A DNA stretch of 23,980 nt, from the NCBI GenBank assembly GCA_964476135.1, contig CAYYYG010000015.1:1-23980 (forward strand). The letters run 5' to 3'. Position 1 is the first letter of the stretch; each line of letters starts with the position of its first letter. The translations under genes were made by a program, and so were the position numbers. Source of the stretch: CAYYYG01 sp964476135 (GTDB lineage: Bacteria > Patescibacteriota > Microgenomatia > UBA1406 > GWC2-37-13). The notes under the pieces are model-generated. The model ran no database searches, had not been told where the DNA came from, and saw nothing but the letters and a program-made list of their open reading frames with translations. Shown here one piece after another: positions 13,443 to 21,776 of this stretch.

Positions 13443-15428
13443 ATGAATATAAAAATCACTTATAACTGGTTAAAAGAATATCTGGATACAGACGCCGATC
13501 CTTTCGAGGTACAAAAATATCTGTCCCTCTGCGGGCCTTCGGTCGAGCGGGTGGAGAAGTCCGGAGACGACTACGTATTCGATATTGAGGTCACCTCAAA
13601 CCGCGTTGATACAGCTTCTGTATTGGGAATCGCTCAAGAAGCTCAAGCTATTCTACCGCTGTTCGGAAAAAAAGCCCGTTTAATAGAGAATCCACGCAGC
13701 TGGATTTTTAGCCAGATTAATGCAGTAAAAAACAAACCGCTTGAATATTCCATAGAAGATCCTGAGCTATGTAGCCGATTTACTGCGATTATTTTGTCGA
13801 ACGTTACGGTCGGCAAATCTCCCGATTTTATCAAAAACCGCCTTGAAGCCTGTGATATACGGTCACTTAACAACGTGGTGGATATCTCAAACTACATCAT
13901 GCTCGCACTCGGCCAGCCGGTTCATATTTTCGACTATGATCTTATAAAGGACCACAAGATGATTCTTCGTGCCAGTAAAAAAGGGGAAACTGTGCGCACG
14001 CTTGACGGCCGGGAGTTCAAGCTCCCTGGGAATGATATAGTCATCGAAGACGGAAGCGGGCGACTGATTGATCTTTGTGGGATTATGGGCGGTGAGAACT
14101 CTATGGTAAGCGATAAAACTAAAAATGCTCTACTATTTATCCAAACATACAACAAGAGAAATATCAGAAAAACATCGATGACCACGGGCCAGAGATCCGT
14201 TGCTGCCACTTATTTCGAAAAGGGGCTGGACGAACAATTGGTCGAACCGGCGTTGGCTTACGGAGTAAAACTTCTAGCTGACTTTGCGGGAGCAAAAATA
14301 GACTCGGAAATTTTTGACACTTTTTATAATCCATATAAACCCAAAAAAATTACCGTATCGGCATTATTTATAAGCCGGATGATGGGTGTGGAAATTAGCG
14401 CTGACAAAGCGGCAAACATCCTGAAAAATCTGGGATTCGACACCGAAGTATCCATGGACGAGATCACAGCTTCCGTTCCTTCATGGAGGAAGGATGATAT
14501 CGATATCCCTCAGGACATAGTGGAGGAAGTGGCGCGCGTATACGGCTACCACAATCTGCCAAATTCCATTCAGCATACGACTTATGTCAAACAGCCAAAA
14601 GAACTTGATACTTTTTTTACTATCCAAAACAAATCAAAAAATCTTCTCAAACACCTAGGCTTGTCGGAAGCAATGAATTACTCTATGACTTCCGAAAACC
14701 TCATAAAGACATTCGGTGAGCATTCGGAGGACCATTTGGCGATTGCCAATACTATATCGGAGGAAATTAAATTTATGCGCCGCTCACTGATACCCTCCCT
14801 TACGAAGAACATCTCAGATAACAAAGGTAAAAGACGCGAACTTAGATTTTTTGAAATAGCAAAAATATACACCCCTAAAAAAGCCGCGCTGCCTGATGAA
14901 ATTTACAAGCTTGCGATAGCAGTGAATACCGATTACTACGATCTTAAAGGGATACTTGAAGCGCTGCTCCGCGAACTGAATATCGGTGTATATAATATTT
15001 CACCAGCGAACTCAAATAAATTTTTCGCATCAGTTCAAGCAGAAATCAGCATAAATGACAAATCAGCCGGCATGATCGGTAAAATTAAGCCAATCTTTTC
15101 CAATGAGCTTGGAATCAGCGAAGAAGTGTTCGGATTGGAGATTGATTTTACAACTCTTGCCCTCGCCTCAAAACTTCTGCCGTCGTACCGGCCGCCGTTT
15201 CAATATGCCGTTGTAAAACTGGATCATACCCATATCCTTCAAGACGGACAAACATATGCAGATCTGACCACAAAGGCAACTAAAGCATCCGGACTTTTGG
15301 TCAAAACCGATTTAGTAAGCCGCTTTGAAAATAAAATCACCTTAAGATTCCATTTCAATTCTGATAAAGAAAACATCACTGAGGATTTAGCAAAAAAGGA
15401 GTTAGAAAAAATCATCAAATCAATCTGA
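13443..15428 (+). CDS. pheT: short phenylalanyl-tRNA synthetase beta subunit without EMAP/OB domain
   Basis: Structural and editing partner of PheS. The start MNIKITYNWLKEYL runs into VERVEKSGDDYVFDIEVTSNRVD by about residue 57. In the usual 790-800-residue protein about 100 residues of EMAP-type OB fold (tRNA-binding) sit between these segments, so that domain is missing and the total is only 661 residues. The other parts are in order: B3/B4 editing region (about 100-300), B5 (ITVSALFISRMMG onward), the class II-like core (GLSEAMNYSM) and a C-terminal ferredoxin-like anticodon-binding domain (PPFQYAVVKL to the end). An ATG at 13386 in frame would overlap pheS and is not the true start. Its TGA overlaps the ATG of the next gene by one base. 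Confidence 0.93.
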   Translation: MNIKITYNWLKEYLDTDADPFEVQKYLSLCGPSVERVEKSGDDYVFDIEVTSNRVDTASVLGIAQEAQAILPLFGKKARLIENPRSWIFSQINAVKNKPLEYSIEDPELCSRFTAIILSNVTVGKSPDFIKNRLEACDIRSLNNVVDISNYIMLALGQPVHIFDYDLIKDHKMILRASKKGETVRTLDGREFKLPGNDIVIEDGSGRLIDLCGIMGGENSMVSDKTKNALLFIQTYNKRNIRKTSMTTGQRSVAATYFEKGLDEQLVEPALAYGVKLLADFAGAKIDSEIFDTFYNPYKPKKITVSALFISRMMGVEISADKAANILKNLGFDTEVSMDEITASVPSWRKDDIDIPQDIVEEVARVYGYHNLPNSIQHTTYVKQPKELDTFFTIQNKSKNLLKHLGLSEAMNYSMTSENLIKTFGEHSEDHLAIANTISEEIKFMRRSLIPSLTKNISDNKGKRRELRFFEIAKIYTPKKAALPDEIYKLAIAVNTDYYDLKGILEALLRELNIGVYNISPANSNKFFASVQAEISINDKSAGMIGKIKPIFSNELGISEEVFGLEIDFTTLALASKLLPSYRPPFQYAVVKLDHTHILQDGQTYADLTTKATKASGLLVKTDLVSRFENKITLRFHFNSDKENITEDLAKKELEKIIKSI

Positions 15429-16327
15429 TGTACAACCCCGAGCTGGTATCTTTCGAGTCTACCGACCGACTGACACTGCCAGGATTGTTATACAAACCCG
15501 ACAAAACATCAAAAAAAGTGGCAATTTTCCTTCACGGAAACGGCAGTTCTTCTATATTCTATAAAACACATTTCATACCATCATTCGCTGAAGCTTTCAA
15601 CAAAAAAGGGATAGCATTTTTCCCTTTCAACAACAGGGGAGCGCATTATATTAAGACATTAAAAAGAATGCTTGACGATGTAGAAGTCCGGGAAGACTAT
15701 GGGATGGCATATGAACTTATCCGCGAGTGCGAGTACGATATTGACGGGGCGATAAACTTTCTGAAGTCAAAGGGTTTCGAAGAATTTTATTTGATAGGTC
15801 ACTCAACCGGAGCTAACAAAATCGTTGTTTATAATAAATATCGACCTGATAATCCAGTGTCCAAATACATACTTCTTGCCGGAGGCGATGATAGCGGACT
15901 CTACTATGAATCTCTGGGTCGAGAAAAATTCGTTCTGGTTATGGAAACTTGCAAGAAAATGGTCGAAAAAGGTAAGGGTAGCAGATTAGTACCAAAAACA
16001 TTCAGTCCGACACCAATTTCTTACCAATCTTTATATGACACAATAAACCCGGACGGAGATTACAATATTTTTCCTTTTAACGACTCAATAAACGGGCTAG
16101 ACTTGGCAACCAAAGAATTATATAGTGAGTTTCGGATAATGGATAAACCAACTTTGGTCATATACGGACAAAACGACGAGTATTGTTATCAGAATGTCTC
16201 AAAATGCGTCCAAGAACTTAAAAAACACAACAATACTGTAAGATACACAACAATTCCTTCTGCTGATCATGGATTTTCTGGCGCAGAGTCGGAGTTATTA
16301 GCCGAGATATTGAAATTTCTTCTATAA
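15428..16327 (+). CDS. alpha/beta hydrolase of unknown substrate
   Basis: A 299-residue soluble hydrolase with a complete catalytic triad: nucleophile Ser126 in GHSTG, acid Asp250 in YGQNDEY and His281 in SADHGF. The oxyanion-hole strand is FLHGNGSS at residues 34-41. The fold starts at about residue 15 and fills the whole length. It resembles esterase or serine aminopeptidase-like proteins of the DUF1749 kind; substrate cannot be deduced. The ATG overlaps the pheT stop (TGATG), so translation is probably coupled, although a role in translation is not implied. It ends nine bases before the stop of the convergent gene. Confidence 0.85.
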   Translation: MYNPELVSFESTDRLTLPGLLYKPDKTSKKVAIFLHGNGSSSIFYKTHFIPSFAEAFNKKGIAFFPFNNRGAHYIKTLKRMLDDVEVREDYGMAYELIRECEYDIDGAINFLKSKGFEEFYLIGHSTGANKIVVYNKYRPDNPVSKYILLAGGDDSGLYYESLGREKFVLVMETCKKMVEKGKGSRLVPKTFSPTPISYQSLYDTINPDGDYNIFPFNDSINGLDLATKELYSEFRIMDKPTLVIYGQNDEYCYQNVSKCVQELKKHNNTVRYTTIPSADHGFSGAESELLAEILKFLL

Positions 16328-16336
16328 AATTACTCA

Positions 16337-16573
16337 TCAGCGCTTAAATACCATATTTCCGGTTACGTCATCTATTGTTGGATAGCCAAAATGCATACTC
16401 AGAGCCCCGATAAGCTGACCGATGTTTATACCGAGCCTGTTTTGAATATCGTCGATTGCCATAGGAGGCAAATCTGCGGTATTAATAACTAGCACATCGG
16501 GGTCAACATGTAGACCGCCAGAAAGCGTCTGAGCTATCCCCCATACTTCGCCTCTTGATAGTTCGCTTCTCAT
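16337..16573 (-). CDS. small hypothetical protein, 78 residues
   Basis: Not recognised. It is a soluble, acidic-to-neutral small protein, predicted mainly helical, with no Cys and no membrane segment. It contains ADLPPMAIDDIQNRLGINIGQLIGAL, of which the second half (IDDIQNRLGINIGQLIGALSMHFG) could be a helix-turn-helix or a small dimerisation unit; this is weak. The start is ATG at 16573, with an AT-rich region containing TATAAA ten bases upstream on the minus strand. It diverges from the gene at 16731 across 157 AT-rich bases. Confidence 0.6.
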   Translation of the reverse strand: MRSELSRGEVWGIAQTLSGGLHVDPDVLVINTADLPPMAIDDIQNRLGINIGQLIGALSMHFGYPTIDDVTGNMVFKR

Positions 16574-16696
16574 AATTATTAAATTTATAAAGTAATATTT
16601 TACACATTTTTTATTTAAAAGTATATGTATTTAATACTTATAAATACGTCCCCGGAGTTAAAGTGAATTAATAATCTACAAACGGTTATAAAGATA

Positions 16697-16724
16697 TTGA
16701 ATGAATATTTGGATCTACTATAAT
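16697..16724 (+). promoter_or_regulatory. leaderless promoter of the small membrane protein gene
   Basis: TTGAAT at 16697-16702 and a perfect TATAAT at 16719-16724 are 16 bp apart. The -10 ends six bases before the ATG at 16731. This is the best complete example in the window of a promoter placed for a leaderless mRNA. Confidence 0.6.
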
Positions 16725-16730
16725 TGAGAT

Positions 16731-17186
16731 ATGGTCAATCTAGGTCTGGAGCATTCACAGATCAAGCTTAGTAGAAGTTATGCTTCATATTATAAAAAAT
16801 GGCTGTTAAGCTATATATCATTAATTTTTGCAAATCTGCTTGCGCATAATTTCGTCATAGGTAAACTCTATACAGCAGACTTAAATAAGATACTACGCAG
16901 TCCAAATGCGCCGGTTGCACATGCACTCGAGCTGAATTTTCTTTCATATGCGATAGTAACGGCCGTTATTGTGTTCTTCGTATCACGCGCGCTTCCAAAA
17001 AAGCACGCAGTTCCCATGGGAGTTCTCTACGGCATGCTTCTTGGCACAATTGTCTTCCTACCCCACACGCTGACGAATTATGTAATGTTTAAAGAATGGA
17101 GCGTAGCAATAATTTTGATAGATATCTGCTGGGGGATACTTCAGGGAGCAATCGTAGGACTTATCACGGCCACAATGCATAAATAA
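16731..17186 (+). CDS. multi-spanning membrane protein, DUF2177-like
   Basis: A 151-residue membrane protein with about four hydrophobic segments: 24-45, 72-88, 96-118 and 124-148. The C-terminal pattern LTNYVMFKEWSVAIILIDICWG resembles the core of DUF2177 proteins, where an LTN-x5-K-x-W block is followed by D-x-x-W-G. No catalytic residues are known for that family. The assignment is by recall and moderate. The gene stands alone, with its own leaderless promoter, and ends 13 bases before the stop of the convergent penicillin-binding protein gene. Confidence 0.65.
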   Translation: MVNLGLEHSQIKLSRSYASYYKKWLLSYISLIFANLLAHNFVIGKLYTADLNKILRSPNAPVAHALELNFLSYAIVTAVIVFFVSRALPKKHAVPMGVLYGMLLGTIVFLPHTLTNYVMFKEWSVAIILIDICWGILQGAIVGLITATMHK

Positions 17187-17199
17187 ATTCCTTTGGAGA

Positions 17200-19764
17200 T
17201 TAAGGCGTGGGGGAAGGCGTTGCGGTCGGCTCCGAATCCCAGGGCTTATTTACTCCGAATATAATTGTTGACTCCCCGGATTTGTCTTTTTCATTGCGGG
17301 CAATCACCTGAAGCTTGTATACTCCGTCGCTTAAATTCAGTGTTTCTGTGGGTTCTTTATTGTCCCCGTCAAAATTTTTTATTTCAGAGCCGTTTATATA
17401 AAATTTGACGTTTTTTATCGGATCAAGTGACGCTACTTTGGCGCGGATTTCTACATTATTTGAATTAACAGTAGAGCTGCCGTTTGGACTGCGTATAGAA
17501 ACCACTACCGCATCGGATGAAGCGTCGGACATGTCCTTTGGCGGCTTATATTTATCTTCCGGCTGTTCGGATGCCCATTTATCGATCCCTTCCTGCCAGC
17601 GGTTCACACCGTCTGCAGAAACTGGATCGTTTTCGGTAATCACAATGAAATCTTTGGTGTCGTACTGCCCCAATCGCGACTCAACTTCGTTTGCCAATTT
17701 GCCGTTTGAGCGCGAAATTTTTACCGTTTTATAAAAAGCCGAAACGTCTGTCGGTTCAGTGCCTTTTATGAAATATTCGGAACGGGTTGGGTATCCGTCT
17801 TTCGGAAGACCGCCAAGAAATGCATCGACGGTGGTTGCTTCCACATTTTCCGGTTTTTCCATAATACCGTCTTCATATTTTTTGAGGAGCTCCACCATGA
17901 TTTTATACCATATTGAGGAGGCGCCGGTTGCGCCGGAGGCGATTTTTTGGTTCATTGGATGATTGTCATTGTTACCGGCCCAAACGCCGACGGTAACTGA
18001 TTTAGTGTAACCGACGGCCCAGTTATCGCGTTTGTCGTTTGAAGTGCCGGTTTTAACGGCAACAGTTTTTCCCGGCACGTTAAGGTAAGAACGGGTACCA
18101 AACTCCATCTCACGTGCGTTATTATCGGATAATATGTGAGAAATAAGGAATGCTACTTCCGGATCAAATACTTTTTTCTCTTTTGCCTTAACGGATGTAA
18201 AGAGGATTTTTCCGGTATGATCTTTTACTTCATTTATACTTTGCGATTCGATCACACTGCCGCCGCGGGCAAGTGCCGTGTAAGCTCGTGTAAGGTCGAG
18301 TAAAGTGACTTCACCGCCTCCCAATACTGTCGAAAGGCCGAGCCGGCGCATATTATCGGAGGTTGGGGCAAGAGTATGCATACCCAGATCATCAGCTTTT
18401 TTCATAAAGTCGCGCATACCCAACATAGCGAGCATCTTAACCGCCGGAATATTCAAAGAATTACCAAGGGCAAACCTAATCTGTATCGGCCCGTTGAATT
18501 TACCGTTATAGTTTACCGGAATATAATCTTTTGACCCGGCGCTATGAAACACTGTTTGAACATCCATGATCGTTGTAGATGGAGTGTAACCTTTTTCAAA
18601 AGCAAGCGCATAGGCGAATGGCTTTAGTGTCGATCCGGGCTGCCTCATACCAAGCGCAGCATTGAATTTTCCGAATTCTTCATTATTAAAATCGTAGCTT
18701 CCGACCATGGAAAGCACTTCCCCGGTTTGCGAATCAAGAACGACTACGGCGGAATTTCCGAGATCGTACTCTTTCAGCTTATTTATTTCATCGAAAACGA
18801 TACTCTGTACTTTGTTTTGGACATCGAGCGATAGTGTGGTTTTAACCCGCAGGCCTTGATTGAGAAGTTGTGAGCCATACTCTTCTTCTATCTGGTCTTT
18901 GACGTAAAATACGAAATGGGGAGCGTTTATGGACAGTTTGGGACTGCTGAATTTCAACGATTCCATCTGTTTTATTGATTCCTCTTCCTGTTTTTTGGTT
19001 ATATATCCATCTTCGCGCATACGCCGCAAAACCGCCTTCGTACGCCCCTTCCAGGCATCCTTACGGCCGATAAATGGAGAATAAACGCTTGGGGACTGGG
19101 GGAGACCGGCAAGAATTGCCGATTCCAAAATATTGAGGTCTTTAGGCTCTTTTCCGAAATATCCTTTTGCAGCTGAGCCTATACCCCAAAAACTGCCGCC
19201 ATATGGGACCTCATTAAGGTACATCTCGAGAATCTGGTCTTTTGTGTATTTCCGCTCGACTTCCGAGGCCAAAATTATTTCCTTTATCTTACGCGAGGCA
19301 ATCTGTTTTGAGTCGAGCAATATATTTTTTATAAGCTGCTGCGTGATAGTGGAACCACTCTGGATACGCTTACCCATCGCAATATTAAAAACCGCCCGGA
19401 GCATGCCACGCTCGGAAATACCTTTGTGCTTGTAAAAATCCTTATCTTCTATAGCTATCGTAGCTTGCTTCATGTATTTGGATGTATCACCAATCGCAAC
19501 CGGAAAACGGTTTTTATCTTTATAGACTTCATATAAAATTTTTCCTTCGCGGTCATAAAAAACAGTCGATGAGGCGCTCGATTCACTGAGTTTCCCTGGC
19601 GAGGGCAAATCTCTTGAAAACCATGCAAAAGCGGCAAATACGGTAACAAATCCGCCGATGATTATCAAAAAAACAGCAATAACCGCGCCCAAAATGATCC
19701 TCTGGCGTAAATCAGAACTCGAGCGTCTGGATTTGGGTCTTTTTGCCGGATTAAATACTCTCAT
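17200..19764 (-). CDS. class A penicillin-binding protein with C-terminal Ig-like domain
   Basis: Bifunctional peptidoglycan synthase: it polymerises lipid II and cross-links the glycan strands outside the membrane. The 854-residue protein has a cytoplasmic basic tail, one transmembrane helix (about 23-47), a GT51 domain with catalytic Glu106 (EDKDFY) and the STITQQLIKN block at 138-147, and a transpeptidase domain with Ser378-x-x-Lys381 (GSTLKPF), Ser436-x-Asn438 (GNSLN) and Lys571-Thr-Gly. All key residues are present. A further domain at about residues 740-840 looks like an Ig-like beta sandwich (SPNGSSTVNSNNVEIRA, NVKFYINGSEI), followed by a Thr/Pro/Ser-rich tail. Such appended domains may bind wall or substrate. 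The promoter may be the palindromic site at 19797-19806, which gives a leader of about 26 bases. Confidence 0.92.
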   Translation of the reverse strand: MRVFNPAKRPKSRRSSSDLRQRIILGAVIAVFLIIIGGFVTVFAAFAWFSRDLPSPGKLSESSASSTVFYDREGKILYEVYKDKNRFPVAIGDTSKYMKQATIAIEDKDFYKHKGISERGMLRAVFNIAMGKRIQSGSTITQQLIKNILLDSKQIASRKIKEIILASEVERKYTKDQILEMYLNEVPYGGSFWGIGSAAKGYFGKEPKDLNILESAILAGLPQSPSVYSPFIGRKDAWKGRTKAVLRRMREDGYITKKQEEESIKQMESLKFSSPKLSINAPHFVFYVKDQIEEEYGSQLLNQGLRVKTTLSLDVQNKVQSIVFDEINKLKEYDLGNSAVVVLDSQTGEVLSMVGSYDFNNEEFGKFNAALGMRQPGSTLKPFAYALAFEKGYTPSTTIMDVQTVFHSAGSKDYIPVNYNGKFNGPIQIRFALGNSLNIPAVKMLAMLGMRDFMKKADDLGMHTLAPTSDNMRRLGLSTVLGGGEVTLLDLTRAYTALARGGSVIESQSINEVKDHTGKILFTSVKAKEKKVFDPEVAFLISHILSDNNAREMEFGTRSYLNVPGKTVAVKTGTSNDKRDNWAVGYTKSVTVGVWAGNNDNHPMNQKIASGATGASSIWYKIMVELLKKYEDGIMEKPENVEATTVDAFLGGLPKDGYPTRSEYFIKGTEPTDVSAFYKTVKISRSNGKLANEVESRLGQYDTKDFIVITENDPVSADGVNRWQEGIDKWASEQPEDKYKPPKDMSDASSDAVVVSIRSPNGSSTVNSNNVEIRAKVASLDPIKNVKFYINGSEIKNFDGDNKEPTETLNLSDGVYKLQVIARNEKDKSGESTIIFGVNKPWDSEPTATPSPTP

Positions 19765-19796
19765 AAAATATTAAGAAGTTTCAGTGTGACTGCTAA

Positions 19797-19806
19797 TAGT
19801 ATACTA
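19797..19806. promoter_or_regulatory. palindromic site giving -10 hexamers on both strands
   Basis: TAGTATACTA is a perfect 10-bp palindrome between the divergent PBP and serB-serA genes. It contains TATACT on both strands: 19800-19805 on plus and 19803-19798 on minus. On the plus strand it ends six bases before the ATG at 19812; on the minus strand it is suited to the PBP gene. The two promoters would overlap and could exclude each other. -35 elements are weak. Confidence 0.4.
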
Positions 19807-19811
19807 TAAAA

Positions 19812-19886
19812 ATGACACGGCAGAATTGCGAATTAATGAGCATATCTCTTAAAGTATTTAAAAAATATGTTATATTATTGTCGTGA
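19812..19886 (+). CDS. possible 24-aa upstream ORF coupled to serB-serA
   Basis: A frame opens at ATG 19812, six bases after a TATACT, and ends in TGA 19884-19886. The stop overlaps the GTG start of the serB-serA gene in a GTGA arrangement typical of translational coupling. The encoded peptide begins MTRQNCELMSIS and ends with a hydrophobic YVILLS. It holds three or four Ser codons, not clustered, so a serine attenuator is not obvious and no terminator hairpin is seen. It may be real, or chance; the alternative is a leaderless start of serB-serA from TATATT at 19871-19876. Confidence 0.35.
   Translation: MTRQNCELMSISLKVFKKYVILLS
19871..19876 (+). promoter_or_regulatory. -10-like TATATT before serB-serA
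   Basis: TATATT (5 of 6) ends six bases before the GTG at 19883. A weak -35, TTAAAG at 19849-19854, lies 16 bp upstream. This is the competing explanation to coupling with the upstream ORF at 19812. Confidence 0.35.
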
Positions 19887-21775
19887 ACACGCTTCCTTTC
19901 TTTATCATAGACTTCGACAGCACCTTCGTTACTGTGGAGGCTCTTGATGAGTTGGCAAAAATATCACTAAATAACTCGAAAAATAAAACAGAAATTACCG
20001 ATGAAATCGCCGCTATCACTAAAAAAGGGATGGAAGGTAAAATCAGTTTTCCCGAATCTTTATCCACCAGGCTTAAACTATTCTCTGCCAATCAGGAGCA
20101 TATCAAAAAGCTCATTTTGCATCTTAGACGCAACATAAGCCCCTCAATAAAAAGAAATAAAAATTTTTTTAAGAATAATCGCGATTCGATATATATATTA
20201 TCAGGTGGATTTCGGGAATATATCGAGCCGGTGGTGAGAGATTACGGAGTAGCGTCCAGTCACATAGTGGCCAACGAATTCATCTTCGACAAAAAAGGGA
20301 ACATTACCGGCTACCAAAAAGATAAACCGCTTGCCCAGTCAGGAGGAAAAATAAAGGCAATAAACGAATTAAAACTTACTGGTGACATTCTGGTGATAGG
20401 CGACGGCTACACCGATTATGAAATCCGCGAAAAAGGCGCCGCTAAAGCATTTTATGCATTCACAGAAAACGCTGTCAGAAACAGTGTTATTAAAAAGGCG
20501 GATTATGTTGTCGCCGACTTTGATGACTTTCTTTATCGGTTGAATCTTCCACGCTCTATGTCTTACCCTAAAAGCCGCATGAAAATTCTGCTTCTTGAAA
20601 ATATTCATCAGACGGCTGTCACATCCCTTCAAAAAGAAGGATACGAAGTTATAACTGTCGGAAAAGCGCTTGGGGAAGCGGAACTTATTGCAAATATCAA
20701 AGATGTCTCCATACTCGGAATAAGATCAAAAACCAAAATCACTGATAAAGTTATTGCTGCTGCGCCAAAACTGCTTATGATCGGCGCTTTCTGCATCGGC
20801 ACAAACCAGATAGATCTCGATGCCTGCACCGCCTCAGGTATAGGTGTTTTTAATGCACCATACAGTAATACAAGAAGCGTTGTAGAGCTTATCATCGGGG
20901 AAATAATCATGTTGTCCCGCCGCGCATTCGACAAAAGCAGTATGATGCATAAAGGAACTTGGGATAAGTCAGCTAAAAACTGCCATGAAATACGCGGAAA
21001 AACTTTGGGAATAGTAGGTTACGGAAACATCGGTACACAGCTTTCAGTTGTTGCCGAAAACCTTGGGATGAAAGTGATTTATTACGATATTGTCGACAAA
21101 CTAGCCTACGGAAATGCCACTCGGGCAAGAACACTTGAAGAGCTTCTTAAAATTTCGGATATCGTGACCGTCCATGTCGACGGCAGAAAAAGCAACGCTG
21201 ACCTTATCGGCGAACCGGAATTTTCAGTCATGAAAAAAGGCGCACTTTTTCTTAATGCAAGCCGGGGATTCGTCGTCAATGCTGACGCGCTTGCTAAATA
21301 TATAAAAAATGGCCACCTGTCAGGCGCAGCGGTCGATGTATTCGTCAACGAACCTAAAAGTAACGGCGATCCTTTTAGTTCCGCCCTTCAAGGTCTTCCA
21401 AATACAATACTGACCCCTCACATCGGCGCCGGTACCGAAGAAGCTCAGGAAAATATTGCAAATTTTATCAGCGAACGAATCAAACAGTTTATTGACAAAG
21501 GAGATACATCTCTTTGCGTAAACCTCCCCCAGCTTCAGCTCCCGGAAGTCTTGAGGTCTCACAGGTTCATTCATATTCATAATAATGTCGCCGGGATCCT
21601 AGCAAAAATAAACGGAATTCTAGCTGACCACTCTATAAATGTTGAGGCACAATATTTGAAAACAAATGAAAAAATCGGATATGTAATTACCGATGTTTAC
21701 GCGAAATACGATAAAAATGTAATTAACAAATTGCGCGAAATAAAAGAGACAGTCAAAGTGCGCGTTCTTTATTGA
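19883..21775 (+). CDS. SerB-SerA fusion: phosphoserine phosphatase and 3-phosphoglycerate dehydrogenase
   Basis: One 630-residue protein carries the last and the first enzyme of serine synthesis. Residues 1-220 are a HAD-type phosphoserine phosphatase: nucleophile Asp10 and Asp12 in DFDST, motif II SGG at 107-109, Lys156, and GDGYTD at 173-178. Residues 233-550 are an E. coli-type phosphoglycerate dehydrogenase: NAD loop GYGNIG (379-384), catalytic Arg461 (NASRG), Glu490 and His513 (TPHIGAGTEEAQENI). Residues 560-630 are an ACT domain. Residues His566, Asn568 and Asn586 align with the serine-binding residues of E. coli SerA (His344, Asn346, Asn364), so feedback inhibition by serine is probably kept. 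GTG is the only sensible start. The serC gene begins one base after the stop. Physical linking of the two activities is unusual. Confidence 0.92.
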   Translation: MNTLPFFIIDFDSTFVTVEALDELAKISLNNSKNKTEITDEIAAITKKGMEGKISFPESLSTRLKLFSANQEHIKKLILHLRRNISPSIKRNKNFFKNNRDSIYILSGGFREYIEPVVRDYGVASSHIVANEFIFDKKGNITGYQKDKPLAQSGGKIKAINELKLTGDILVIGDGYTDYEIREKGAAKAFYAFTENAVRNSVIKKADYVVADFDDFLYRLNLPRSMSYPKSRMKILLLENIHQTAVTSLQKEGYEVITVGKALGEAELIANIKDVSILGIRSKTKITDKVIAAAPKLLMIGAFCIGTNQIDLDACTASGIGVFNAPYSNTRSVVELIIGEIIMLSRRAFDKSSMMHKGTWDKSAKNCHEIRGKTLGIVGYGNIGTQLSVVAENLGMKVIYYDIVDKLAYGNATRARTLEELLKISDIVTVHVDGRKSNADLIGEPEFSVMKKGALFLNASRGFVVNADALAKYIKNGHLSGAAVDVFVNEPKSNGDPFSSALQGLPNTILTPHIGAGTEEAQENIANFISERIKQFIDKGDTSLCVNLPQLQLPEVLRSHRFIHIHNNVAGILAKINGILADHSINVEAQYLKTNEKIGYVITDVYAKYDKNVINKLREIKETVKVRVLY

Positions 21776-21776
21776 T

